Below are positions 40,860 to 50,700 of a DNA stretch of 64,000 bases, one piece after another. The first letter of the stretch is position 1; each line of letters opens with the position of its first letter. The stretch is from Myxococcota bacterium. GTDB lineage: Bacteria > Myxococcota_A > UBA9160 > SMWR01. The DNA lies in NCBI GenBank assembly GCA_039030075.1, contig JBCCEW010000001.1, positions 124,001 through 188,000 on the forward strand, written 5' to 3'. The position numbers and the translations under genes were made by a program. Below the pieces are notes generated by a model that saw only the letters and a list, made by a program, of their open reading frames with translations, was not told the origin of the DNA and searched no databases.

Positions 40860-42212
40860 ATGTCCGGAAGCAGCACCCAAAGCGGCGCCGAAGTGCGACG
40901 CCTCCTCGCGAGCCGCAAGCTCGAGCGCGTCGTCGTCCTCGGCGCCAACGGCACCATGGGCTACGGCAGCGCGGCCCTCTTCACCCAGGCCGTGGCCGAG
41001 GTGACGTTCCTCGCCCGCACGAAGGAAAAGGCGCAAGAGGGCCTGGACGCCGCGATCGGTCAGGTCCGCTCGCCCACGGTGGCCTCCCGCGCGAAGGTCG
41101 GTGACTACGACGACGACCTCGAGTCCGCGGTGGCGGGCGCCGACCTCGTGTTCGAAGCGCTCACCGAAGACCTCGAGATCAAGAAGGCGATGTTCGATCG
41201 CGTCGAGGCGGCCCGCAGCGACGACAGCATCGTCGCGACGGTCACTTCGGGCATCTCGATCAACACGCTCTGTGACGGTCGCAGCCCCTCGTTCAAGAAG
41301 AACTTCCTGGGCCTTCACTTCTTCAACCCGCCGAACGTGATCGTCGGCACCGAGCTCATCGCTGGTCGCGACACCGACCCGGAGGTCGTCGATTTCATCG
41401 ACGCCTTCTCGCGCGTGCGCCTGGGCCGCGAGATGATCCGCACCCACGACACGCCTGCCTTCGCGGGCAACCGGGTCGGCTTCAAGGTGCTGAACGAAGC
41501 CGCGCAGCTCGCCGAGCAGATCGGACCGCTGCTGGTCGACCGGATCGTCGGGCCCTACACCGGCCGTGCACTGACGCCCCTCGCGACGATCGACCTCGTC
41601 GGCTGGGACATCCACCGCGCCATCGTCGACAACGTCTACGAGAAGACGAACGACGAGGCGCGCGAGACCCTCAAGCTGCCCGCCTACATGGACAAGCTGA
41701 TGGAGAAGGGCGTGCTCGGCGACAAGTCGGGCGGTGGCTTCTTCCAGCGCGACCGCAAGACGAAGACGCGTGCAGTGCTCGACCCGGTGAGCGGCGACTA
41801 CAAGCCCGAGAGCGAGTTCACGCTGCCCAACCTCTCCTACATCGATGACGTCGCCAACCTGTATTCCCAGGGTCGCTACGTCCAGGGCATGCAGCGCTTC
41901 CTCGCGGCCGAAGGCGACGAGGCGTCGCTCGCTCGCAAGGTGATCGCTGGCTACATCAGCTACGCGTTCCACCGGGTGGGCGAGGTCACCGACGATCTCG
42001 ACGGGATCGATCGGATCATGGGCGCGGGCTTCAACTGGGCGCCGCCGGGCGTGCTCGTCGACACGATGGGCGCCGCGTCGGCCGTCAAGCTCATCGAAGA
42101 AGCCGAACTGCCGGTCCCGCCCGCGCTCTCGAGCGCGGCGCGTAGCGGCGACGCGAAGCGCTTCTTCTCGCACCCCCACATCAACATCGGCAAGTACTTC
42201 GTCGCGAGCTAG
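40860..42212 (+). CDS. 3-hydroxyacyl-CoA dehydrogenase
   Basis: 450 residues. NAD-dependent oxidation of 3-hydroxyacyl-CoA in beta-oxidation. Rossmann motif [15 protein letters not shown] (Asn for the more usual Gly in GxGxxG), acidic end of the second strand, [15 protein letters not shown], the catalytic His in [11 protein letters not shown], and a second helical C-terminal domain ([18 protein letters not shown], and a repeat near [16 protein letters not shown]), as in longer FadB-like dehydrogenases without the hydratase part. ATG 40860 is the first sensible start. The SCP2-type thiolase follows after 65 bases, so both belong to one fatty-acyl degradation operon. Confidence 0.9.
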   Translation: MSGSSTQSGAEVRRLLASRKLERVVVLGANGTMGYGSAALFTQAVAEVTFLARTKEKAQEGLDAAIGQVRSPTVASRAKVGDYDDDLESAVAGADLVFEALTEDLEIKKAMFDRVEAARSDDSIVATVTSGISINTLCDGRSPSFKKNFLGLHFFNPPNVIVGTELIAGRDTDPEVVDFIDAFSRVRLGREMIRTHDTPAFAGNRVGFKVLNEAAQLAEQIGPLLVDRIVGPYTGRALTPLATIDLVGWDIHRAIVDNVYEKTNDEARETLKLPAYMDKLMEKGVLGDKSGGGFFQRDRKTKTRAVLDPVSGDYKPESEFTLPNLSYIDDVANLYSQGRYVQGMQRFLAAEGDEASLARKVIAGYISYAFHRVGEVTDDLDGIDRIMGAGFNWAPPGVLVDTMGAASAVKLIEEAELPVPPALSSAARSGDAKRFFSHPHINIGKYFVAS

Positions 42213-42277
42213 CGACGCCCGCCGACTCTCACGCTCACTCACTCCAAGGGACGCTCACTCCCACGAAAGAGGAACCC

Positions 42278-43513
42278 ATGGCCGCGAATTCCGACGTCTA
42301 CATCCTCGGTGGCTACATGACCGACTTCGCCCGCAACTGGACGAAGGAGAACAAGCACTTCTCCGCGCTGATGCGCGAGGCGGTGCTCGGTGCCCTCGAG
42401 CGGACCGAGATCGCTCCCGAAGAGATCGAGAGCGCCCACGTCGGCAACTTCGCCGCCGAGCTCTACTGCATGCAGGGCCACCTGGGCGCCTTCTTCACGG
42501 AGGTGCACCCGGCGTTCAGCGGCCTGCCCACCGGTCGCCACGAGGCGGCCTGCGCCTCGGGCAGCATCGCGCTGCTGGCGGCTTCCGCCGAGATCGAGGC
42601 CGGTCGCTACGACCTCCAGGCCGTCGTCGGCATCGAGCAGATGAAGACGGTCGACTCGGGGAAGGGCGGTACCTACCTGGGCACCGCCGCCTGGTTCGAC
42701 CAGGAGGCCGAGGGCGTCGAGGCACCGTTCCCGAAGCTCTTCGGTCGACTCGGTGACGAGTACGACAAGCGCTACGGCCTGAAGGACGAGCACCTCGCCG
42801 AGATCTCGAAGATCAACTACGCGAACGCGAAGCTGAACCCGAACGCCCAGACGCGCACCTGGTACATGAACAAGGAGCACGCGCTCTGTCGCACCGACGA
42901 CAACCCGGCGATCGGCGGGCGCATTCGCATCGCCGACTGCTCCCAGGTGACCGACGGCGCAGTCTGCGTGTTCCTGGCGTCGCGCGACTACGCCGAGAAG
43001 TACGCGAAGGGCACCGGGCAGAAGCTCGAGGACATCCCGCGTATCAAGGGCTGGGGCCACAACACGGCGCGCCTCAAGTTCGACGACAAGATCGCGGAGA
43101 GCGCGAACGAAGAGTACGTGTTGCCCCACGTGCGCAGCACCGTGACGTCGGCGATGAAGCGCGCGGGCATCCCGGACGTGTCGGGCATCGACGCGATCGA
43201 GACCCACGACTGCTTCACCACCTCCGAGTACATGGCGATCGACCACTTCGGCATCACGAAGCCCGGCGAAAGCTGGAAGGCGGTGGAAGAGGGCTGGCTC
43301 GAGATCGACGGCAAGCACCCCATCAACCCGAGCGGTGGGCTGATCGGGGCCGGTCACCCGGTGGGCGCCACCGGCGTGCGCCAGCTTCTCGACGCCTACT
43401 GGCAGGTGCAGGGCGAGGCCGGCGCCTATCAGGTCGAGGGCGCGAAGAACGTCCAGACCCTGAACATCGGCGGCAGCGGCACCACGAGCTGCAGCTTCGT
43501 CGTCGGCAAGTAG
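42278..43513 (+). CDS. SCP2-type acetyl-CoA acyltransferase (thiolase)
   Basis: 411 residues. Thiolase fold with the nucleophile Cys92 in HEAACASGS and His in [13 protein letters not shown] near the C terminus. The ending [16 protein letters not shown] has Cys six residues before the end, as in the SCP2-like subfamily. It cleaves 3-ketoacyl-CoA with CoA. AAAGAGGA stands before ATG 42278. It completes a two-gene set with the dehydrogenase; the hydratase step may come from the crotonase gene at 27716. Confidence 0.9.
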   Translation: MAANSDVYILGGYMTDFARNWTKENKHFSALMREAVLGALERTEIAPEEIESAHVGNFAAELYCMQGHLGAFFTEVHPAFSGLPTGRHEAACASGSIALLAASAEIEAGRYDLQAVVGIEQMKTVDSGKGGTYLGTAAWFDQEAEGVEAPFPKLFGRLGDEYDKRYGLKDEHLAEISKINYANAKLNPNAQTRTWYMNKEHALCRTDDNPAIGGRIRIADCSQVTDGAVCVFLASRDYAEKYAKGTGQKLEDIPRIKGWGHNTARLKFDDKIAESANEEYVLPHVRSTVTSAMKRAGIPDVSGIDAIETHDCFTTSEYMAIDHFGITKPGESWKAVEEGWLEIDGKHPINPSGGLIGAGHPVGATGVRQLLDAYWQVQGEAGAYQVEGAKNVQTLNIGGSGTTSCSFVVGK

Positions 43514-43543
43514 CCCCGCAGCCGCTGCGCGTTCGCCCTGGCT

Positions 43544-43561
43544 CCGCCCGCATCCGGGCGG
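43544..43561. terminator. Hairpin between convergent genes
   Basis: CCGCCCG (43544-43550), a 4-base loop and CGGGCGG (43555-43561): perfect 7-base arms between the thiolase and TetR stops. No T-run on either side, so a bidirectional or factor-assisted terminator is only plausible. Confidence 0.4.
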
Positions 43562-43564
43562 GGA

Positions 43565-44155
43565 TCAGGGGACCAGCATCCGCGCCACGAAATCGGCGTG
43601 GGCCTCGACGACCGCCTCGCGTCGCGGGTCGATGCCCATCAGGCGTCGGCACTCGGGCGCGACCGCGAACATCACCGAGCCGGCGCCCACGAGGGCGTAG
43701 TAGGCGTGGGCGCGCTGGGTGTCGTCGAGTTCCGGCATGTCGTCCACCATCACGCTGTCGACGATCGGCCGCAGGTGGTTGTCGACGAGCCACGTCATGC
43801 GGGCGTCGTCGGTTTTCCCCTCCTCGATCATCAAGCACAAGAGCTCGGGGCGTTCCGCGGCGAAGCGCACGTAGGCGCGGATCGTGTGGCGCAGGCGCTC
43901 GCGCGGATCCCCATCGGGGAGCCCGCCGCGCTCTCGCTCCAGGTGCGCGCGCATCGCGTCGAAGATCTGTGTGACCGCGGCGCGCCAGAGCGCCTCCTTG
44001 GTCCCGAAGTGGTAGGTGATGAGCCCCTGGTTGGCGCCGGCGCGACGCGCGATCTCGCGGGTACTCGCCCCTCGAAACCCGAGCGCGGCGAAGCACTCGA
44101 CGGCGGCGTCGACGATTCGCTGGCGGGTCTCTTCTCGCTGGGTGGCGCGTTGCAT
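43565..44155 (-). CDS. TetR-family transcriptional regulator
   Basis: 196 residues. N-terminal helix-turn-helix TRQRIVDAAVECFAALGFRG with recognition part STREIARRAGANQGLITYHF, and an all-helical ligand domain with LCLMIEEGKTDDARM. It is divergent from the VOC/CMD/PQQ genes; an inverted repeat in the shared AT-rich region is a likely binding site. The promoter on the minus strand (44164-44192) would start transcription almost at the ATG. Ligand unknown, perhaps the substrate of the PQQ dehydrogenase. Confidence 0.9.
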   Translation of the reverse strand: MQRATQREETRQRIVDAAVECFAALGFRGASTREIARRAGANQGLITYHFGTKEALWRAAVTQIFDAMRAHLERERGGLPDGDPRERLRHTIRAYVRFAAERPELLCLMIEEGKTDDARMTWLVDNHLRPIVDSVMVDDMPELDDTQRAHAYYALVGAGSVMFAVAPECRRLMGIDPRREAVVEAHADFVARMLVP

Positions 44156-44163
44156 GCGGAAGC

Positions 44164-44192
44164 AAATTATTCACTTGACAAGCGAAAATCAA
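44164..44192 (-). promoter_or_regulatory. Promoter of the TetR gene
   Basis: On the minus strand TTGATT, a 17-base spacer and TAATTT, ending 8 bases before the ATG. The -10 overlaps the AATTATTC element at 44165-44172. Confidence 0.5.
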
Positions 44193-44203
44193 GAGGGAAT
44201 TAT
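44175..44203 (+). promoter_or_regulatory. Promoter of the VOC/CMD/PQQ genes
   Basis: TTGACA at 44175-44180, a 17-base spacer and AATTAT at 44198-44203. It overlaps the inverted repeat at 44199-44216 and faces the TetR promoter. Confidence 0.5.
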
Positions 44204-44216
44204 TCGGATGAATAAT
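44199..44216. promoter_or_regulatory. Probable TetR operator
   Basis: ATTATTC-GGAT-GAATAAT: perfect 7-base arms with a 4-base spacer. AATTATTC also occurs at 44165-44172, 33 bases (three turns) away, over the opposite promoter's -10. Confidence 0.55.
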
Positions 44217-44281
44217 GAGCTTGCTTCGCGCTGCGGCACGCGGGTGTGGCAGCAGCGGGGCAGGGCAGCTCCGGAGACCCC

Positions 44282-44917
44282 ATGCCTCCCATCGCCAATC
44301 CCCGGCTCCCCGAATTCGGCGCCCAGGCGCCGCTGCGACCGGCGCGCTTCAGCCACATCGTGCTCCGCACCCGTCGCTTCGATCAGATGGCGCCCTGGTA
44401 CAAGACGGTCCTCAACGCCGAGGCCCTCTTCGAGATTCCGAACGGCGCCTTCCTCACCTACGACGACGAGCACCACCGCGTCCTGATCATCCAGGACCCG
44501 CGCATCCCGGCGCCCGCTCCCGACGAAGGGCGCGCGCCGCCCGCGCTCGAAGGCGTCGCGCACTGGGCCTACCTCTTCGATTCGCTCAGCGACCTGATGA
44601 CGACCTATGCGCGCCTGCGCGACGAAGCGAACATCACGCCGACGACCTGCGTGAACCACGGCTTCCAGTTCTCGCTCTACTACCACGACCCCGACGGCAA
44701 CGAGGTCGAGCTGGGCTGCGACAGCTTCGAGACGCGCGACGAGATGAACGACTGGTTCGCCGAGGGGCACTTCGCGAAGAACTTCTTCGGCTACCTCTTC
44801 GATCCCGAAGAGGCCTACCGCTGGCATCGCGAGGGCGTGGCCGACGCCGAGGTCTTCGAGCGCACCTACCGCGGCGAGGCACCGGACCTCGCGCCCTTCT
44901 TCGAGGCTCGGTCGTGA
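44282..44917 (+). CDS. VOC-family (glyoxalase/extradiol dioxygenase-like) protein
   Basis: 211 residues. Metal triad His25 (FSHIVLR), His94 (VAHWAYLF) and Glu143 (GNEVELGC) matches the catechol 2,3-dioxygenase/glyoxalase type of the vicinal oxygen chelate fold. ATG 44282 has CCGGAG a few bases upstream; GTG 44246 would add 12 residues. It could cleave a catechol-like ring or act on a related compound. The stop overlaps the next gene by four bases (GTGA). Divergent from the TetR gene, which probably controls it. Confidence 0.85.
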   Translation: MPPIANPRLPEFGAQAPLRPARFSHIVLRTRRFDQMAPWYKTVLNAEALFEIPNGAFLTYDDEHHRVLIIQDPRIPAPAPDEGRAPPALEGVAHWAYLFDSLSDLMTTYARLRDEANITPTTCVNHGFQFSLYYHDPDGNEVELGCDSFETRDEMNDWFAEGHFAKNFFGYLFDPEEAYRWHREGVADAEVFERTYRGEAPDLAPFFEARS

Positions 44918-45531
44918 GCGCCCCGCGGCTCACGCCGCTTCCGCCCGACGGCCTCGACGCCGACCAGCGCGCCTTGTACGACGCGGTGCTCGAGAGCCCG
45001 CGCGGGCAAGGCCCGGCGCGCGCGATCGTGCTACGCGAGGACGGGACCCTCAGCGGCCCCTTCGACGCCTTCCTGCGCACGCCGGCGGTGGGACGGTTCC
45101 TCGAAGGGGCGGGGATGGCGCTCCGCACCGACACGGACCTTGCGCCCGCGGCGCGCGAGGTCGCGGTGCTGGTGGTGGCGCGGGCCTGGGGCGCCGACTT
45201 CGAGTGGTGGGTGCACGGGTTGGTCGCGCGGCGCGAGGGCGTCCCCGAGTCCGCCATCGATGCGATCGGGCACGGAAAGCCGCCGAAAGGGCTCGATGCG
45301 GCGGGTCTGGCAGCGCACGACGTGGCCGCCGCGCTCGTCCACCAACGCACGCTTCCCGAGGATACGGCCGCGCGCGCGCGTGCCGCTCTCGGCGAGCGGG
45401 GGCTGGTCGAGGTCGTCACCCTCGTCGGGTTCTACCAGCTGATCTCGGGTGTCCTGGTCAGCTTCGAGCCGCCGCCCCCGTCGGGTTCGTTCCCGGTGGA
45501 AGGGCCGCCGACGAAGGGCCCGCTGCCGTAG
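44914..45531 (+). CDS. Carboxymuconolactone decarboxylase/AhpD-like protein
   Basis: 205 residues from a GTG that overlaps the VOC stop. Contains the CMD core: LREVA-type helix (APAAREVAVLVVARAWGADFEWWVHG) with the EW..H motif, and ALGERGLVEVVTLVGFYQLIS. The redox Cys pair of AhpD is absent, so a decarboxylase- or isomerase-like or structural role fits better. It is coupled to the VOC gene and followed by the PQQ dehydrogenase. Confidence 0.82.
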   Translation: MSAPRLTPLPPDGLDADQRALYDAVLESPRGQGPARAIVLREDGTLSGPFDAFLRTPAVGRFLEGAGMALRTDTDLAPAAREVAVLVVARAWGADFEWWVHGLVARREGVPESAIDAIGHGKPPKGLDAAGLAAHDVAAALVHQRTLPEDTAARARAALGERGLVEVVTLVGFYQLISGVLVSFEPPPPSGSFPVEGPPTKGPLP

Positions 45532-45585
45532 CGCCGCAGACCGCGCGCAGCGGCGCGAGGTCGGGTGGGATCCGGCTCGCTCGGG

Positions 45586-45591
45586 TAGGAT
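45586..45591 (+). promoter_or_regulatory. -10-like TAGGAT upstream of the PQQ dehydrogenase
   Basis: TAGGAT 22 bases before ATG 45614; AGGGGGA stands 3 to 4 bases before the ATG. No clear -35. It could give a separate transcript for the dehydrogenase. Confidence 0.35.
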
Positions 45592-45613
45592 GCGTCCCTT
45601 GCCAGGGGGAACC

Positions 45614-47728
45614 ATGCGCGCCCGTGTCTTCTTCGCCTCGCTCTTCGTCCTGCTCGCTTTCGGTGCTTGCGTCGCATCGACCGGGGGCGACGCGGGGGCC
45701 CCGTCCCCGTCCAGCCTGACGGCGGCGGCGGTCGACGACGCGCAGCTACGCGCGGCAGGCGCGGACCCCGAGACCTGGCTGACCTACGGCGGCAACTACG
45801 CCGAGCAGCGCTACAGCACCCTGGCGGCGATCGATGCCGGCAACGTCGCCGATCTCGGTCTCGCCTGGTCCTACGACCTCGGGACGCGGCGCGGCCTCGA
45901 AGCCACGCCGATCGTCGTCGACGGCGTGCTCTACCTGACCGGGACCTGGAGTGTCGTCTTCGCGATCGATGCCCGCACCGGAAAGCTCCTGTGGCGGCAC
46001 GATCCGCAGGTCCCGCGCGAGATGGGCGGGAAGCTTTGCTGCGACGTCGTGAATCGCGGGGTCGCCGTGTACCGCGGTCGCGTCTACGCGGGCACCCTCG
46101 ACGGTCGTCTGCAGGCGCTCGAGGCCAAGACCGGCGAGCTGGTGTGGAGCGAAGTCACCGTCGACCAGACCAAGCCCTACTCGATCACGATGGCGCCGCG
46201 GGTCGTGAAGGGGAACATCATCGTGGGCAACGGTGGCGCCGAGTTCGGTGTCCGCGGCTACTTCTCGGCCTACGACGCCGACACCGGCGCACTCCGCTGG
46301 CGCTTCTACACCGTGCCCGGCGATCCGGCGAAGCCCTTCGAGCATCCTGAGCTCGAGATGGCTGCGAAGACCTGGGATCCGTCGGGGAAGTACTGGGAAG
46401 TCGGCGGCGGCGGTACGGCTTGGAACTCCATCGCCTTCGACCCCGAGCTCGATCTCCTCTATGTGGGCACGGGCAACGGCTCGCCTTGGAGCAAGCACAT
46501 TCGCAGCCCCGGCGGCGGTGACAATCTCTTCGTCTGCTCGATCCTGGCGCTGCGTCCCGACACCGGCGAACTCGTCTGGCACTACCAGACGACGCCCGGT
46601 GACAAGTGGGACTTCACGTCCACGCAGGACATCGTCCTCGCCGACCTCACGATCGACGGGGAGCCGCGCAAGACGCTGCTGCACGCACCCAAGAACGGCT
46701 TCTTCTACGTGATCGACCGGGCGACCGGCGTCCCGATCTCGGCCGAGCCCTTCGTCGAGGTCACCTGGGCCAAGGGCGTCGACACCGAGACCTGGCGCCC
46801 GAACGAGGTGCCGAACCTCGACTACCGCAACGAGATCATCGAGATCAAGCCGTCGCCCCACGGCGCCCACAACTGGCACCCGATGTCCTTCAACCCGGAC
46901 ACCGGGTTGGTCTACATCCCCGCCCAGGAGGTGCCGTACTTCTTCCGGCTGGATCCGGAATGGGATTACAAGCCGGGTGCCTGGAACCTCGGCTACGACT
47001 TCACTGTCGCCGACGCCTTCCCGCGCGAGGTGGTCTCGGGACACCTGCTCGCCTGGGACCCTGTGGCCCAGAAGGAAGTCTGGCGCGCCCAGTACACCGG
47101 CCCCTGGAACGGCGGAACGCTGACGACCGCCGGCAACCTGGTCTTCCAGGGAACGGCCCACGGCACCTTCGCCGCCTACCAGGCCGACGACGGGACGCCG
47201 CTGTGGGAGACGCCGGCGGGCACCGGCATCGTGGCGGCACCGGTCACCTACGAGCTCGACGGGGTGCAGTACGTGGCGGTCCTCGCCGGTTGGGGCGGCG
47301 CCTTCGCCCTGGCCGCGGGCGCCGCGGCGGCCGCGGCGGGCAATCGACGCGATACGAACATCGGTCGACTGCTGGTCTTCCGCCTGGGCGCCGACGGCAA
47401 GCTGCCGGTCCACGACTGGATCGAGCAGGAGCTGGTGGCGATCCCGGCCGAGTTCGACGCGGCCCAGGTGAAGGCGGGCAGCGATCTCTTCCACCGCTGG
47501 TGCGGCACCTGCCACGGCGCGGGTGCGGTGGCCGGCTTGCTGCCCGACCTCCGCAAGGCGGACCCGGCGGTGTACCAGGGCTTCGACGCCATCGTGCGCG
47601 GCGGCGCACGTCTCGCGAACGGCATGCCGCGCTTCGACGCCTGGCTGAGCGAGGGCGATGTCGAGGCGATCCGCGCCTACGTGCTGACGCGGCGCGCCGC
47701 CCTGGTGCAGGAATCGGCCACCCGCTAG
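45614..47728 (+). CDS. PQQ-dependent quinohemoprotein alcohol dehydrogenase
   Basis: 704 residues. Lipoprotein-like signal (VLLAFGAC). Eight-bladed propeller with W-motifs (DTGALRWRFYTVPGDP and similar), the vicinal disulfide Cys142-Cys143 (GKLCCDVV), the catalytic Asp333 in WDFT, and a C-terminal cytochrome c domain with CGTCH at 630-634. It oxidises an alcohol in the periplasm and passes electrons via heme. The residue two after Asp333 is Thr rather than Asp, which fits a Ca-type rather than a lanthanide-type enzyme. A hydrophobic insert (FALAAGAAAAAAG) is odd. Follows the VOC and CMD genes. Confidence 0.88.
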   Translation: MRARVFFASLFVLLAFGACVASTGGDAGAPSPSSLTAAAVDDAQLRAAGADPETWLTYGGNYAEQRYSTLAAIDAGNVADLGLAWSYDLGTRRGLEATPIVVDGVLYLTGTWSVVFAIDARTGKLLWRHDPQVPREMGGKLCCDVVNRGVAVYRGRVYAGTLDGRLQALEAKTGELVWSEVTVDQTKPYSITMAPRVVKGNIIVGNGGAEFGVRGYFSAYDADTGALRWRFYTVPGDPAKPFEHPELEMAAKTWDPSGKYWEVGGGGTAWNSIAFDPELDLLYVGTGNGSPWSKHIRSPGGGDNLFVCSILALRPDTGELVWHYQTTPGDKWDFTSTQDIVLADLTIDGEPRKTLLHAPKNGFFYVIDRATGVPISAEPFVEVTWAKGVDTETWRPNEVPNLDYRNEIIEIKPSPHGAHNWHPMSFNPDTGLVYIPAQEVPYFFRLDPEWDYKPGAWNLGYDFTVADAFPREVVSGHLLAWDPVAQKEVWRAQYTGPWNGGTLTTAGNLVFQGTAHGTFAAYQADDGTPLWETPAGTGIVAAPVTYELDGVQYVAVLAGWGGAFALAAGAAAAAAGNRRDTNIGRLLVFRLGADGKLPVHDWIEQELVAIPAEFDAAQVKAGSDLFHRWCGTCHGAGAVAGLLPDLRKADPAVYQGFDAIVRGGARLANGMPRFDAWLSEGDVEAIRAYVLTRRAALVQESATR

Positions 47729-47766
47729 ACGGGGCGCGCGTCACCGCTTCGACGGGGCGCGTCGCC

Positions 47767-47772
47767 TAGACT
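47767..47772 (+). promoter_or_regulatory. -10-like TAGACT, leaderless promoter of lhr
   Basis: TAGACT ends six bases before GTG 47779. No Shine-Dalgarno precedes the GTG, so initiation on the 5' end of the transcript is likely. Confidence 0.5.
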
Positions 47773-47778
47773 GGCGGC

Positions 47779-50700
47779 GTGTCGTCCCCCTCGCCGTCTT
47801 CGTCGGATCCGCTCGCGGCCTTCGGCCCGGACGCGCGCCGCTGGTTCGCCCAGGAGTTCGGAGAGCCGACCCCGGTCCAGGCCCAGGGCTGGGCCGAGAT
47901 CGCGGCGGGGAAGCACGCGCTGCTGCTGGCCCCGACTGGCAGCGGCAAGACGCTGGCCGCCTTCTTCTATTGGATCGATCAGCTGGTTCGGAGGCCCGCG
48001 CCGGAACCCGGCGTGCGGGTGCTCTACGTCTCGCCCCTGAAAGCCCTGGTCTACGACATCGAGCGCAACCTGCGCGCGCCGCTCGCAGGCTTGCGCGCGG
48101 GCATGGCTCCCGACGATGCGGTGCGCTGGCCTCGGGTCGCCGTGCGAACGGGCGACACCACGCCCCACGAACGCCGCCAGCAGGCGCGGGATCCGGCCGA
48201 GATCCTGGTCACGACCCCCGAGTCGCTCTACCTGATCCTCGGCTCGCGTCAGCGCGACACGCTGGCGTCCCTCGAGGCCGTGGTCGTCGACGAAGTGCAC
48301 GCGCTGGCGGGGACGAAGCGCGGCGCCCATCTCGCGCTCTCTCTCGAACGGGTCGAGGCGATCGCCGAGCGCGCTCCCCAGCGCATCGGCCTCTCGGCGA
48401 CGGCCCGTCCGCTGGACGAGATTGCGCACTACCTCGGCGGGGATCGGTCCGTCGAGATCGTCGACACCAGCAGCACGCCGCTGCTGGACCTGACGATCTC
48501 GGTGCCCGTGCCCGACATGACCCAGCCCGACCGGTACCCGCTCCCGCAGGGCGCCGCGTCGGACGGGGAGGGGGCCGAGGCACCCCCGCGCCCCGACGCC
48601 CTCGGCGAGAGCGGCGGGCTCTGGCCTGCCCTCTATCCCGAACTCCTGGAGCAGATCCGCGCCCATCAGAGCACGATCGTGTTCACGAACAGCCGCGGAC
48701 TGTGCGAGCGCTTGACCCAGCGACTCAACGACCTCGCCGGCGAACCGCTGGCGCGTGCTCACCACGGCAGCGTGGCCCACGCGAAGCGCCGCGAGATCGA
48801 GGAGGCGCTCAAGGCGGGTCAGCTGCGCGCGATCGTGGCGACCAGCTCGCTCGAGCTGGGGATCGACATGGGCGCGGTCGACCTCGTGCTGCTCGTCGAG
48901 TCGCCGGGGGCGGTCGCGCGCGGGCTGCAACGCATCGGTCGGGCCGGGCACCAGGTGGGGGTGGCCAGTCGCGGGCGGCTCTACCCGAAGCACCGGGGCG
49001 ACCTGTTGGAAGCCGCGGTGGTCGCCGACGGGATGGGCGCCGGCGCCGTCGAGCCCCTGCGCGTCCCGCAGAACCCCCTCGACGTCCTGGCCCAGCAGAT
49101 CGTCGCCATCTGCGGCATGGACGCGACGACGGTCGCCGATCTCGAAGCCCTTTTGCAGCGCACCCACGCCTTCAAGACCCTCTCGCGCGAAGTGCTGACC
49201 GGCGTGCTCGACATGCTCTCGGGGCGCTACCCGTCCACCGACTTCTCGGAGCTGCGAGCGCGTCTGCGCTGGGACCGCGAGAGCGACCGGCTCGAGGCCT
49301 TGCCGGGCAGCAAGACCCTGTCGCTCGTCTCGGGCGGGACGATCCCGGATCGCGGGCTCTACCCGGTCCACCGCGGCAGCGACGGGCCGCGCATCGGCGA
49401 ACTCGACGAAGAGATGGTGCACGAAACGCGTCCGGGCGATGCGGTGACCCTTGGCGCCAGCACCTGGCGGGTCGAAGAGATCTCCCGCGATCGGGTGATC
49501 GTGTCACCGGCGCCGGGCGAGGTCGGGCGCTTGCCCTTCTGGCGGGGCGAGGGGCCCGGCCGCCCGATCGAACTCGGACGCGCGCTGGGGCGCTTCGTGC
49601 GGCGGCTCGCCGACCAGGCGGGTGCCCCCAAGCCGCTTCACGAGGGGCGCGACCGCGCCGAGCGCTGGCTGCGGGAAGAACACACCCTCGACGAGTGGGC
49701 GGCGCGCAACCTGGTCGACTACGTCGTGGAGCAGAGCGAGTCGACCGGGACCCTGCCCACCGATCGCGCGATCACGATCGAGCGCTTTCGCGACGAGCTC
49801 GGGGACTGGCGCATCTGCATCCTGTCCCCCTTCGGCGCGCGCCTGCACGCGCCCTGGGCCCTCGCGATCGAGGCCCGGCTCTCGCGACGGGCGGGTTACG
49901 CCGTGCAGACGCTGTGGAGCGACGACGGGATCCTGCTCCGCTTCGCCGATGCCGACGCGCTCCCCGACAGCGCGCTGCTGATCCCCGATCCTTCCGAGGT
50001 CGAGGACGAGATCGTCGGACAGCTCGCGAACTCGGCGCTCTTCGCGAGCCAGTTCCGGGAGAACGCAGCGCGCGCGCTGCTCTTGCCGCGCCGCCGTCCC
50101 GGTGCGCGCACGCCGCTCTGGACCCAGCGCCTGCGCGCCCAGAACCTGCTCGCCGTCGCGCGCGAGTTTCCCTCGTTCCCGATCGTGCTCGAGACCTACC
50201 GCGCATGTCTGCAGGACGTCTTCGACGTGCCCGGTCTGGTCTCCCTGCTCGAAGAGATCGGGCGTGGCGAGGTGCGGGTCGAAGACGTCGAAACGCGCCA
50301 GGCGTCGGCCTTCGCCCGTTCGCTGGTGTTCGAGTACACCGCCCAGTACCTCTACCAGGGCGACACGCCCGTCGCCGAACGACGCGCCCAGGCGCTCACC
50401 CTCGATCGCGCGATGCTGCGCGACCTGCTCGGGCAGGAAGACCTGCGCGACCTGCTGGACGCGCGTGTGATCGAAGACACCGAAGTCACGCTGCAGCAGC
50501 GCGGGCCCGAGGAGCGCGCGCGCCATCCCGACGCGTTGCACGACCGACTGCGGCGCTTCGGCGACCTCTCGGAGGCGGAGCTCTCAGCGCGCTGCGCCGA
50601 AGACCCTTCCGAGTGGCTCGAGAGCCTCGCGGTCACCCAGCGCGCCGTGGACGTCGAGATCGCCGGCGAACGTCGCTGGATCGCCGCGGAAGACGCCGGT

